From Strigamia acuminata (Eukaryota > Arthropoda > Chilopoda > Geophilomorpha > Linotaeniidae), in assembly GCA_949358305.1 (NCBI GenBank), contig OX442314.1, positions 55,933,369 to 55,997,368 of the forward strand: a stretch of DNA of 64,000 nucleotides, read 5' to 3'. Positions within the stretch are counted from its first letter, which is position 1. Each line of letters opens with the position of its first letter. Below the pieces are notes generated by a model that ran no database searches, was not told where the DNA came from, and saw nothing but the letters and a program-made list of their open reading frames with translations. Of this stretch, positions 32,058 to 41,448 are shown piece by piece. The position numbers were made by a program, and so were the translations under genes.

Positions 32058-32530
32058 AATTGAATATTTTGCTAAGTTATGACGCAAAATATAAATTATA
32101 TAAAGAGGCAATAAATGTTGTTAACTATAGGCTTGTCCAATTTAATAAATAAAAACTAGTACTTTAAAGAAAAAATACCAGGGGGAGGGCTTGACCTTTA
32201 CCCCCGGTCTAGCCCGAGACCTGATCCCCAGTCCAATTTTAATAAGGAACTGAGGAGAGAAAACACTATTATCATTCAGAAATAAAAACGTTTATTACTG
32301 AGGAAAACAAATTGAGGAACTTGGTGGATCAACTTATAGGCGATCTGTAAAAACAAAATAAAACTATAAATGTTGTAAGGGTGGAACCATCTTTTCAACA
32401 GGAAAGAGAGAGGGTGGGAAATAACAACATTTATTGCCTCTTTATATAATTTATATTTTGCGTCATAACTTAGCAAAATATTCAATTATATTACAGCTAA
32501 GGCAATAAATGTTGTTAACTATAGGCTCTT
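32058..32530. repeat. Second inverted repeat nested next to the palindrome
   Basis: AATTGAATATTTTGCTAAGT with its continuation (32058-32131) is repeated inverted at 32423-32490, followed by another copy of GGCAATAAATGTTGTTAACT. The inner 290 bp shows no coding. Confidence 0.75.
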
Positions 32531-32926
32531 TGTAGCCTCCAGAACCACTGAGATAAAATCACTCGAAATTTTTTCGACTGGGTGACTATTTTGTACTATT
32601 AAAAATTGCTTTGTTGGCATACAACAGCTCTTCCCTGCTCATAGGGGCGTGTGTTGCTGAACGTTTAAAAATCTGGCCGAAATTGAGCCCACACGAGCAA
32701 CCATGCCATTCAATCTACGTAAAAAACGTTCACGCAGAAAAGAGATGGCGTGTTACGCACTGCTATGTAGGCTTTCACGTCCTCATCCATCTTATTTCCC
32801 CTTTTCAGAAGGGAACTTGACGATTTGGGCAAGGAAAATCTGCCTTAAAACTGTTGGTTAGGGCAGCTGAAGTCGGTTAACTCAAATTTTTTGACACATT
32901 TCCTTCGCGGATGACTCGTGCAATCA

Positions 32927-33430
32927 TCATTGTGACCGCTGATTCGGATTCGAACAGTGAAACATCTGACTACAACCAGTCAGCAACCACGTGTGATCAA
33001 TCAAAATCAAATCATGTAGCAAAAAACCAAAACTTACGTGATTCTCAGACTGAGCCAAACCCCACTCGTCTCTACGAGATCGAGACATTTTTGGTTGGTC
33101 GGTAGACTCCTCCCGCTGAAGAGGAGCCCCACCTGTCTGGTTATTGAGAAAAGCCATGAAAATAAGCTTTTCAATTGCTTGGGAAGAAAGTCCCATTTCG
33201 GAGTTAGGCATTTGACTATTCGCAACGTGCGAGACGATTAAGTCGGCCTCAATCGGATTCCGTATACCGTTAAATTCCTCTTTGATTCGTTCAATTTGCT
33301 TCTTCGAAGATAAATGTGGGATGTTGACGATGGATCCAACTAGCAGGGTTCTTATCTGGGCCGAGGTCGAGGACGCGATAGGCTCGTGATGAATCTCGTC
33401 ACGTGTTGAAATCGTTAGTCCTAACGGTGC
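32927..33430 (-). pseudogene. Unrecognised small ORF, main part; interrupted by BEL-3
   Basis: Minus-strand frame open from the BEL-3 border (33430) to 32927: STRDEIHHEPIASSTSAQIR, then SSKKQIERIKEEFNGIRNPI and MGLSSQAIEKLIFMAFLNN. With BEL-3 and one copy of its 5-bp duplication removed, the frame extends back to an ATG at 39859 (MHVAACAPLGL). A possible GTAAGT donor lies near 33035. Family not recognised; it resembles a small alpha-helical protein. Confidence 0.5.
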
Positions 33431-33983
33431 TGTTAAATTTGCATAAGATAAAAATAATACAAACTTAGCAACAAGTTTCTAAAAGTTCCTGGATACAAAT
33501 GATGGATAAAGTTGAGATTGTGTTGAAATTCTAAGATGGCGTCGGAGCAATAAAGAACACGACCACACGTTTTAGAGGTAAAAAGTACACTGGTTTATTC
33601 TAGTTCAAGCAATTAAAAAGAAGGGGTAAAACAAGGAATGCATGACGAGTTTCAGAGCACCAATGACAACGGTGCTCTTGAGCGAGAAAGTCTCACTAAT
33701 TGGCCAATTAACATTTGGGGATAAAAACTTCACACAAGTCAAACAGGTCAACACACTCAAATGAGAACAATTAAATACATTGAATTATAAAATGGAAAAC
33801 AATATCTAAATCAACTAATCAATCTAATTAGAAATGACAAATATCATCAAAAATGTATAAAGACAAAACCATATAAATGAAATGTAAACAGCAACTAAAA
33901 TTAACAAGTAAAATGGCTATTCAAATATAACACAACGATTAAACAACAATTCACTTCACACGTAAAATCATCCGATTTTCACA
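33431..33983 (-). repeat. BEL-3 3' LTR
   Basis: TGTTAAATTT...TTTTCACA, 553 bp. The pol stop codon lies in its first bases on the minus strand. Confidence 0.95.
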
Positions 33984-36900
33984 CTGCCGGCGGGGAGGGA
34001 GTTGTTTGACTCCACCTTCAAGCGCACAAGACGTTGTATTGGCCTACGCAATTTTTCTCCATTAGCGAGCACCAACTCACATGATCGGATTTTATCGTCT
34101 CGACCTCGTCTGACCTCGACCACTCGACCCATCTTCCACTTTAGGCGTGGTTTAAACGGCTCTTCCACAATAACGAGGTCGTTCAATCGAAGCTCCTGTG
34201 TGTTCGACTTGCCCGTCTGAATTTTTAGGTCTGTCAGGTACTCGCGAGACCAACGCGTCCAAAATGACAACAACACACGCTGTTGGTAGCGCCACTGTCG
34301 AACAAACTCTTTCTGTGTTGGCTCGTGATCCTCCGTCGCTCCTGAATCAGGCAGGTGGGTCAGCATCACGCCGGTCAAAAAATGTGCGGGTGTGAGCGGT
34401 TCGATTTCCTCCGGATTGTCGTAGACGTAGGTAATCGGCCTACGATTTATCACGGCTTCGGTTTGCGCCAGAAATGTCCCGAGTTGATAAAAATTCAGGT
34501 GAGCAGATCCGATGGCCTTTCGCAAACACCTTTTCACAGTTTGTACCATCCTTTCCCAAAAGCCGCCCCACCAAGGTCCATTCTCGACGATAAACCTCCA
34601 TTCGATTCCTTTTTGGGCCAAATAGTTCTGGAAAGTTTCGTCTTTCGTATGATTCAATAGTGAGGCCAGCTCCAGGTGCGCACGGTGGAAAGTGGTTCCG
34701 TTGTCACTGTACATGATTTTCGGAAGCCCTCTGCGACTAATGAATCGTTCGAACGCTCCCAAAAAGTCTGTTGTTGCCAGTGAGGGTACCAACTCTAAAT
34801 GAACGGCTCGGATGGTCGCGCATGTGAAAACTGCAATGTAAGATTTAGTTTTTCGCCCTTTCACTATCACCGGTCCTGCGAAGTTGACTCCGGTGACGGC
34901 GAACGGTTGGCATCTGGTTGTCCTGTCGGCTGGGAGGGCGCCTGGCACTTCTCGCATCAGTCGACCATTGATTTTTTTGCAAATAGTGCATCGATCCAAC
35001 ATCGATTTCAAGGTCCTCCTTGCGGATGGCGTCCAGTAAACTTCTCGAAATTTAGACAGCGTGGCTGTCAACCCGCAATGGAGGACCTGTAAATGAGAAT
35101 GTAGCAAAATTAGATTTGTAAGTTCGTGTTTAGGAGGCAAAATTAAAGGCTGTGCAGCAGTGGGCACGTCTCGTGATTCATGTAGTCGATTTTGCAATTC
35201 GATTAACCCCATTTCGTTCAGGCGTGGATTCAAATCTCGTAGTTTGGAGTCTCTCTGAACTTGTTTGCCGTCCTTCAATCTGTCCACCTCACGGCCATAA
35301 ATTTCTGCCTGTGCAACTCGAATTAAGTTGAGTCTCGCACGTTTCAGCTCGGTTGCCGTCAATGGGCCTTGACCTCGGTGGCTGGCGTCTTCTTGCCGCC
35401 TCCCAGCGTTATCAGCGAACCTGAAAATCCATGCCAGCGTTCGGATTGCCTTTGAAAGCGATCCAAACCTGGCAAACGGAAAAACATTAGTTATCGTTGT
35501 CTGCACCGCCTCGACGTGGGTTTCCGTCATCTCGTCTTGTTCTTCGACCGACTCCGTCGGTAGGTTTGGCCAATTTTGGCGACTTCCGCGCAGCCAGTCT
35601 GGTCCTTCCCACCAAAGTCGCTCGACGATCATCGCCTCTGCGTCCATTCCTCTTGTTAGGCGGTCGGCAGGATTTTCAACGCCCGGTACGTGTTTCCATT
35701 CGTCGACTTTTGACTTCTCTCTTATCTCCAGCACCCGATTATGCACGAAGGTTGGCGGTCGTTTGGATGTGTTTTTTATCCAATGTAGACAAATCTGCGA
35801 ATCTGTCCAAAAAAATATTTTGCCTGGCGTCGCTAATTCTCTGATTTGATCGGCGAGACGAACAGCAATCAGAGCTCCCATGAGTTCGAGACGTGGCAGA
35901 GTAAGCGGCTTAACAGGAGCCACACGACACTTTGATAAAATGAAATTAGTTTCAATCAATTCACCATTAGAGTTCTGGACGTATGCCACGGCCCCGTATG
36001 CCTTTGGACTCGCATCGCAGAATATGTGCACTTCGCACTGGTCAAATTCGTCCAATCCCAACCATCGTGGAATTCGAATTTTTCTCAGGCTGGGAATTTG
36101 GTCGATCCATTTCTTCCAATCAGTGCGCAACTCGATTTCTAATTCATCGTCCCATGGCAAATTTCTGAGCCACAGGGACTGGAAAAACATGCGCGCTGTC
36201 ACGGTGAATGGTGTGGCAAATCCTAAGGGGTCGAAAATTTGAGCCGTTATTTTTATTACCTCCCTTTTTGTCGTTTTTTTGCAAGGTGGACAAGTTTCAT
36301 CGACCGTCAGTCCCAATTCGTCTGAGTTCGGGTTCCACTTGATTCCCAACACCTTTGTGTCTTCATCTAACGCCAGCAGAGTGTCGGAGGGGCATTCTTC
36401 GCGAAATTTGGCTCTAAGTTCCGATGAGTTGGTTTGCCACTTGGCGAGTTCCATGCCGGCTTCTGTAAAAATCAGGTTAGACTGGCGGAATGTTACCAGT
36501 GCTTGAGCGACGGTTTTGAGGGATGAGATGAAGTCGTCCACGTACAGGCACTTTAACAACAGTTTTACAGTTTCTGGATATTTTTCTTCGTATTTGCGCA
36601 AGTGATGTCGAATGGTGGCGCTCAGCAAAAATGGGCTTGGTGTGGCGCCAAATAAAACTCGAGTTTGCCGCAATACTTTCAACAATGCCTTTCCTACACC
36701 GTCCCAGCATTCATCAATCCAGAAAAATCTCGTTGCGTCACGGTCCTTTAAAGCGATCTCGATCATGTGAAACGCCTTTTTGATGTCACCTATCATTGCC
36801 ACTCTCCCAAGACGAAATCCTAGCAACATAAATACAAGTGAAGGTAGAAAGTTTATACCTTTTGACAGGCAATCGTTCAAGGAAAGGTAGCCTTTTCGGT

Positions 36901-37918
36901 GTGATGATGCATCAAATACGACTCGTAATTTTGTGGTGACGCGTTCCTCCTTGATCACTGGGCTGTGAGGCATATAGTAGACTGGTCCTGTCGAAGTTTG
37001 GTTCGGAATTTCTTCAACAATTCCCATTTTCAACTGCTCGTCGATAACCTTCTTATATTCTAAGTAGAGGTTTGGTTGTTTTCGGAAGCGACGAATCAGC
37101 GACATGATGCGTTGTTCTGCTCCTCGATAATTGTCGTCGAGCTCGCTGGTGTCCACGATCCACGGCAGTTCCACGAAATACTTTGAACCCGTCCATTTGA
37201 TGGTTTTTTCGAACTTCTGCAGCGTTTCAGCGTCGTCGTTGTCTTCGACCGACTCGTGGCGCACTCCAATCGGTTCCAGTTCCCACATCCGGCGTAAAAG
37301 GTCATCTGTCGATGGAGTAAGCGTAATTTTGTTAATTCTTACCGGCGCAGCAATGACTCTTGTCCCATTTGTGGTCTGTCCGTGTAGTGTCCAACCGAAT
37401 TTGGTCTTTACTGCAATCAAATTCTCCTCCAAAAATTCCGTTTGGCCTGTCATTACACGCCAGTAATGGTCCACTCCAATTAATAGGTCCACTTCCTTCG
37501 AATGCAATGCGACTTGTTTACAGGCCACCTCGATTTTTCTTCGATGTAGTTCGGCTTTAAGTTGCGCATTTGGCTGCTCTCCGGGCGTGGACGTGACGTG
37601 GGCAGTTTCAATGGCCTCGATCGTGACAGCTGGTGACTTCGAATTGGCGGGGCTGAGAGTTAGTTCGACTCTGTTGCGTATTTCTGACTTCGGCTCTTGT
37701 CCAAACACGGCCAAGTTGATGGTTTCTGTCCCTAAAATTTTTAAGTTCAGTTTTTTTACCAATTCGGACCGTATGAATGTGCGTTGAGCTCCTCCGTCGA
37801 TATAACACACTCCTGACGTCGACAGTTTTGGTCCGGCCATTTTCACCATCTGCACCATACTACTGAGTTGGAATGAACGATCTCCTCGGTGACTTCCGTC
37901 GGTTTTGGAGTGTCGCAT
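33968..37918 (-). CDS. BEL-3 Pol (protease, RT, RNase H, integrase), 1316 aa
   Basis: Starts in the gag overlap; the protease core is [12 protein letters not shown] near residue 40. RT follows with [14 protein letters not shown] and the catalytic [10 protein letters not shown]; RNase H has [16 protein letters not shown] and IFFWTDSQ; an integrase zinc region ([20 protein letters not shown]) and core follow. The second and third core residues are present ([18 protein letters not shown]), but the first, normally Asp in the GIDFAGP motif, is Asn: GVNFAGP, codon at 34883-34885. Integrase is therefore probably inactive in this copy. The last four codons are read from the LTR. Confidence 0.93.
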   Translation of the reverse strand: MRHSKTDGSHRGDRSFQLSSMVQMVKMAGPKLSTSGVCYIDGGAQRTFIRSELVKKLNLKILGTETINLAVFGQEPKSEIRNRVELTLSPANSKSPAVTIEAIETAHVTSTPGEQPNAQLKAELHRRKIEVACKQVALHSKEVDLLIGVDHYWRVMTGQTEFLEENLIAVKTKFGWTLHGQTTNGTRVIAAPVRINKITLTPSTDDLLRRMWELEPIGVRHESVEDNDDAETLQKFEKTIKWTGSKYFVELPWIVDTSELDDNYRGAEQRIMSLIRRFRKQPNLYLEYKKVIDEQLKMGIVEEIPNQTSTGPVYYMPHSPVIKEERVTTKLRVVFDASSHRKGYLSLNDCLSKGINFLPSLVFMLLGFRLGRVAMIGDIKKAFHMIEIALKDRDATRFFWIDECWDGVGKALLKVLRQTRVLFGATPSPFLLSATIRHHLRKYEEKYPETVKLLLKCLYVDDFISSLKTVAQALVTFRQSNLIFTEAGMELAKWQTNSSELRAKFREECPSDTLLALDEDTKVLGIKWNPNSDELGLTVDETCPPCKKTTKREVIKITAQIFDPLGFATPFTVTARMFFQSLWLRNLPWDDELEIELRTDWKKWIDQIPSLRKIRIPRWLGLDEFDQCEVHIFCDASPKAYGAVAYVQNSNGELIETNFILSKCRVAPVKPLTLPRLELMGALIAVRLADQIRELATPGKIFFWTDSQICLHWIKNTSKRPPTFVHNRVLEIREKSKVDEWKHVPGVENPADRLTRGMDAEAMIVERLWWEGPDWLRGSRQNWPNLPTESVEEQDEMTETHVEAVQTTITNVFPFARFGSLSKAIRTLAWIFRFADNAGRRQEDASHRGQGPLTATELKRARLNLIRVAQAEIYGREVDRLKDGKQVQRDSKLRDLNPRLNEMGLIELQNRLHESRDVPTAAQPLILPPKHELTNLILLHSHLQVLHCGLTATLSKFREVYWTPSARRTLKSMLDRCTICKKINGRLMREVPGALPADRTTRCQPFAVTGVNFAGPVIVKGRKTKSYIAVFTCATIRAVHLELVPSLATTDFLGAFERFISRRGLPKIMYSDNGTTFHRAHLELASLLNHTKDETFQNYLAQKGIEWRFIVENGPWWGGFWERMVQTVKRCLRKAIGSAHLNFYQLGTFLAQTEAVINRRPITYVYDNPEEIEPLTPAHFLTGVMLTHLPDSGATEDHEPTQKEFVRQWRYQQRVLLSFWTRWSREYLTDLKIQTGKSNTQELRLNDLVIVEEPFKPRLKWKMGRVVEVRRGRDDKIRSCELVLANGEKLRRPIQRLVRLKVESNNSLPAGSVKIG

Positions 37919-39228
37919 ACATGGGTGTGGTGTGTTCCCTCACAGCTGTAACACTTCATTCGAGTCCGACACTCCTCGGTTTTGTGGGGTGCTTTTCCTA
38001 AACATCGCAGGCAAATTCCCTTTTTTTGCAGCCTTTTGCGTCTTTCTTCCATCGAGAGTGGACATCGTTTTCGGTTGTGTTCTGTGGAATCACAAAATTG
38101 GCACTTTATTACTATTACCGACAGTTGTGACGCTGATCCAGATCGAGGCTCCTTTTCCTTTCGTTTGAATTTTCCCTTATTGTTGTGGGCGTTATCCGTG
38201 GATGACGATTTGTTTGTTGTCGCATCAGGTTTTGTTTGAGTTTTCATCATGTCGTATTTCGCGTGTTTAGCGATGTAGCTGCTCAGCCAATCCATTAGCC
38301 TCGTTACCGATCTCTCTCCGTCGCAGTCTTTGTCGTACTCCATAATCACGTTGCGTGGTATGGCGGACGACAGCACGGGGAAAATGGTACGCTGAATTTC
38401 GGCCAATGGTACCTCGATGTTCGCCAAATTCTCGATGTTGATTTCTACGTATCTGTGCAGTTTCTGGAGCCCCATCCTATCTCGGTCGCTGTTGACTAAA
38501 GGTAGGTTAATTAAATTTGACAAATATTTGTTTTCAAGCACGATCCTGTCGCCATATTTTTTTTGTAGGCGTGTGACCGCAATATTATAATTGCCAGCTG
38601 TAATCTCCAACGCTTTGATGTCATCTAGCGCGTCTCCTACCAAATATGTCCTCAAATGCAACAGTTTATGTGTTGCATCCAGTTGCTCGTCGTCGCCAAC
38701 CTGAATGGAAAATGTTTTCCAAAATCCTCCCCACTCCTCAGGTTTGCGCCCGTCGAATTTGGGAATCTCCAGCGGTTTGCGTTTGATGAATGGCTGGCCG
38801 TTTGTTGGGGTCACTCGTGGCGTCGCCGCCGACACTGCTGCGGTAATGGTTGCCGCTAGTGCGTCGATGTTCGCCGCCGGTTGCGCCTCCGCGTCCGGTC
38901 GCAAGTTTTGGGGCGGTAAAGGTGGAAAATATGTTTGAATGTACCTTGCTAACTCCGCTCTTGCTGCTGCTAAACGGTCCTCCAACGCGTCGAGTGCCTG
39001 CACCGTGGTGTCGATTTCCTGATCAGCTTTGGCTTGATCCAAGGTGGCGTCGAACGTTGTTTGAGCTCGTTTGTGTTTCTGCTCGAGCTGCTGCATCCAC
39101 AGTTCAATCGTGGCTTGCGGTATCGCTGCTCGTCCGGTCAGCGCGGCGGTTATTGTGGTTAAGAGCGTCTCGGTGACCAATATGGCCGCTCGGAACGCCC
39201 TGTTCTTCAGCTCAAATACTCTCACCAT
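37843..39228 (-). CDS. BEL-3 Gag, 461 aa
   Basis: Begins [12 protein letters not shown] like BEL-1 gag. It contains [20 protein letters not shown], a conserved BEL gag block, and three knuckles near the C-terminus ([42 protein letters not shown]). It overlaps pol by 76 bp in a frame that would need a -1 shift; in BEL-1 the same junction is in one frame, so this is either programmed frameshifting or an indel in this copy. The ATG is 54 bp from the primer site. Confidence 0.93.
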   Translation of the reverse strand: MVRVFELKNRAFRAAILVTETLLTTITAALTGRAAIPQATIELWMQQLEQKHKRAQTTFDATLDQAKADQEIDTTVQALDALEDRLAAARAELARYIQTYFPPLPPQNLRPDAEAQPAANIDALAATITAAVSAATPRVTPTNGQPFIKRKPLEIPKFDGRKPEEWGGFWKTFSIQVGDDEQLDATHKLLHLRTYLVGDALDDIKALEITAGNYNIAVTRLQKKYGDRIVLENKYLSNLINLPLVNSDRDRMGLQKLHRYVEINIENLANIEVPLAEIQRTIFPVLSSAIPRNVIMEYDKDCDGERSVTRLMDWLSSYIAKHAKYDMMKTQTKPDATTNKSSSTDNAHNNKGKFKRKEKEPRSGSASQLSVIVIKCQFCDSTEHNRKRCPLSMEERRKRLQKKGICLRCLGKAPHKTEECRTRMKCYSCEGTHHTHVCDTPKPTEVTEEIVHSNSVVWCRW

Positions 39229-39264
39229 TTTGAATAATTTGGATTAGATGGGAAATTAAGTAGC

Positions 39265-39282
39265 TCCCGGGTTTCGGCACCA
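39265..39282 (-). other. BEL-3 primer binding site (tRNA-Phe)
   Basis: 18 bases complementary to the tRNA-Phe 3' end, one base from the LTR. Confidence 0.8.
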
Positions 39283-39283
39283 A

Positions 39284-39836
39284 TGTTAAATTTGCATAAG
39301 ATAAAAATAATACAAACTTAGCAACAAGTTTCTAAAAGTTCCTGGATACAAATGATGGATAAAGTTGAGATTGTGTTGAAATTCTAAGATGGCGTCGGAG
39401 CAATAAAGAAAACGACCACACGTTTTAGAGGTAAAAAGTACACTGGTTTATTCTAGTTCAAGCAATTAAAAAGAAGGGGTAAAACAAGGAATGCATGACG
39501 AGTTTCAGAGCACCAATGACAACAGTGCTCTTGAGCGAGAAAGTCTCACTAATTGGCCAATTAACATTTGGGGATAAAAACTTCACACAAGTCAAACAGG
39601 TCAACACACTCAAATGAGAACAATTAAATACATTGAATTATAAAATGGAAAACAATATCTAAATCAACTAATCAATCTAATTAGAAATGACAAATATCAT
39701 CAAAAATGTATAAAGACAAAACCATATAAATGAAATGTAAACAGCAACTAAAATTAACAAGTAAAATGGCTATTCAAATATAACACAACGATTAAACAAC
39801 AATTCACTTCACACGTAAAATCATCCGATTTTCACA
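39284..39836 (-). repeat. BEL-3 5' LTR
   Basis: 553 bp copy of 33431-33983. Confidence 0.95.
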
Positions 39837-39841
39837 GGTGC

Positions 39842-39859
39842 GCAGGCAGCTACGTGCAT
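39842..39859 (-). pseudogene. First codons of the small ORF cut by BEL-3
   Basis: ATG at 39859 opens the frame that continues at 33430 after BEL-3. Only six codons lie on this side. Confidence 0.4.
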
Positions 39860-39958
39860 TTTTTAACCCTTTTGGCGCTTGAAACGAGAAAAATGGACTT
39901 CCTACCTCTAGATTATACAGGATTCGTGAGGAAAAAAAGGCAAAATTATTCAAAATAA

Positions 39959-40122
39959 CTAAAAATTCTCGGGCGCGATGGATTCTTGATGAATGTCAGC
40001 ACGTGTCTTAGTGAAGTTAGGCTTAGCGGTGGTCGCGTGACCACGCGTTCTCCGTGCTTTTTCGGAGTTTGAAACATCTTCAGATGACTTCTTACCTCTA
40101 ACTTTAGTAGGGCCCATCGTAA
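39959..40122 (-). CDS. Short unrecognised ORF, 53 aa, basic
   Basis: MGPTKVRGKKSSEDVSNSEK with more basic residues, ending KTRADIHQESIAPENF. Its end resembles the STRDEIHHEPIASS segment of the interrupted ORF, so the two are probably duplicated pieces or alternative exons of one gene carried by the Tc1/mariner-type element. A longer in-frame read starts at 40264. Confidence 0.35.
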
Positions 40123-40214
40123 ATTGGAGGTAGAAGCTGTAAAAAAGCAAAAAATATAAAATAACCAAAATTTTTCTTGGACGCGAAAAAACGCGTGCAG
40201 AAAGCTTGGCTAGT

Positions 40215-40467
40215 AAAATTGGACTGTGGATCAGGTCTCGGGCTAGACCGGGGGTAAAGGTCAAGCCCTCCCCCTGGTATTTTTTCTTTAAAGTACTAGT
40301 TTTTATTTATTAAATTGGACAAGCCTATAGTTAACAACATTTATTGCCTTAGCTGTAATATAATTGGATTTCCCCCGACATATTACCTTAACAATCATTT
40401 TGCTGAATCAACATCTAAAACGGTTTGGAAATTATTTACTGTGAACCAGACTTTCTGCACCACCCGG
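40215..40467. repeat. Right inverted end of the Tc1/mariner-type element
   Basis: Inverse of the left end: GCAGAAAGTCTGGTTCACAG at the tip, then GTTAACAACATTTATTGCC and AAGCCCTCCCCCTGGTATT further in. Confidence 0.85.
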
Positions 40468-40469
40468 TA

Positions 40470-40741
40470 TAGCTCGGTTACCAGCTGAGGTACACGTTTT
40501 GGCAACGGAATTGGTGGAATTTCTTACAGAAGCAAGCGAAAATTTGGTCGTGCAACAGGAGCAAAATGTATTCACCTGTGTGCTGTGTAGTACCACACAA
40601 AGCAACAATGCTTACAAGTGTGGTCACATGGCTTGTGCTGCTTGCATTAGAACCAGTGTGCAACTTTCGGTGGAACTAAAATGTCATCAGTGCAGAGCTG
40701 TGATGACAGAGCGCAGAGACTTGACCAGGCTTTTCATTTAA
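40470..40741 (+). pseudogene. RING-finger protein, C-terminal part (split gene)
   Basis: The frame enters from the transposon border and ends with a stop at 40741. C3HC4-type RING: CVLC, then CGHMACAAC, then CHQC near the C-terminus (spacing C-x2-C-x10-C-x-H-x3-C-x2-C-x12-C-x2-C by eye), as in E3 ubiquitin ligases. Removing the transposon plus one TA gives a continuous frame with 31043-31415. An AATAAA follows at 40973. As it stands the gene is broken; whether it belonged to the Foldback-like element or to the host is not decided. Confidence 0.75.
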
Positions 40742-40779
40742 ACCAGCAGTCAGCAACTGACGGAAGGTCGAAACTTGGA

Positions 40780-40965
40780 CCGCCAGATATTTTTTATTAT
40801 ATATTATTTTGGTATTTTTGGTGTTTTTTGGTTTTTTTGGTTTCTTTTTTGGTGTTTTTGGTGTTTTTTGGTTTTTTTTGTTTTTTTTTGGTTTTTTTTT
40901 TTGGTGTTTTTGGTGTTTTTTGGTGTTTTTTGTGTTCTTTTTGTTTTATTTTGTTGTCTTTTTCT
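40780..40965 (+). repeat. T/G-rich simple repeat in RING 3' UTR
   Basis: Repeats of TTTTTGGTGT and TTTTGG. The Phe-rich open frames in it are artefacts. Confidence 0.9.
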
Positions 40966-40972
40966 GGACCTC

Positions 40973-40978
40973 AATAAA
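40973..40978 (+). terminator. Polyadenylation signal of the RING ORF
   Basis: AATAAA, 232 bp after the stop codon. Confidence 0.5.
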
Positions 40979-41199
40979 AATTTTCAAATTACTTGCCGAC
41001 CCTGATTTAAACATTAATTTGTATAACAACATTTATAAATAAAAAAAAAATTGAATTTTCGAGGTTCAATATTTATTATCACCCATTTGATATATTACAA
41101 AATTGTGCACACTAGCAAACAATTAAATTACTTATTAGAAGTGATTGAATGAACATCAATTCAAACAATTTACTGCGCATTCGTCGCGCTAATTTGACC

Positions 41200-41448
41200 C
41201 CGCGCAAATTTGGGCCCAAGAAAAATATATTAAATATAAACAACGCAAATTTGGGTCGGCGCAAATTTGGGTCGGCGCGAATTTGGGGCGGCGCAAATTT
41301 GGGCCGGCGCAAATTTGAGTCGCGCAAATTTGAGTCGCGCAAATTTGAGTCGCGCAAATTTGGTTAGCGCAAATTTGGGTCGGCGTAAATTTGAGTCGCG
41401 CAAATACGGGTCGCGCAAATTTGATTTGCGCTAATCTGACCCCTGCCC
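41200..41448. repeat. Right terminal repeat array, 16-bp unit
   Basis: Inverse orientation of 29784-30070, with GGTCGGCGCAAATTTG units and degenerate AAATTTGAGTCGCGC units. The BEL-4 pol frame reads into it and gains a false C-terminal tail (TQICAxQICATQICA). Confidence 0.95.

Larger units (their letters stand above)
33431..39836 (-). mobile_element. BEL-3, young BEL/Pao retrotransposon
   Basis: 6406 bp with two 553-bp LTRs that differ at two positions by eye, and target duplication GGTGC (33426-33430 and 39837-39841). It carries gag and pol ORFs of normal length. Two differences in 553 bp indicate a very recent insertion. Confidence 0.95.
31416..40467. mobile_element. Tc1/mariner-type element with long inverted ends, enlarged by nested insertions
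   Basis: The left end CAGGGTGGTGCAGAAAGTCT and the right end (its near-perfect inverse at 40450-40467) are flanked by TA. Inverted similarity extends over about 250 bp (31416-31520 plus 32058-32240 on the left; 40215-40467 on the right), including AATACCAGGGGGAGGGCTTG. Inside are a palindromic insertion, a short minus-strand ORF and BEL-3. No transposase was recognised. Confidence 0.75.
29784..41448. mobile_element. Foldback-like element with tandem-repeat terminal inverted repeats
   Basis: Both ends are made of a 16-bp tandem repeat (AAATTTGCGCCGGCCC) in opposite orientation, 29784-30070 and about 41200-41448. Their outermost 21 bases match at about 15 positions (GGC..GGG). The flanks are CTCCCACTC (29775-29783) and CTCTCACTC (41449-41457), a 9-bp target duplication with one mismatch, as expected for Foldback or Mutator-like elements. 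The interior holds a RING-finger ORF and later insertions. No transposase was recognised. Confidence 0.75.

Noticed and set aside
40681-41042. Phe-rich ORFs of 76-98 aa
   Set aside because: Translation of a T/G simple repeat in the RING 3' UTR.
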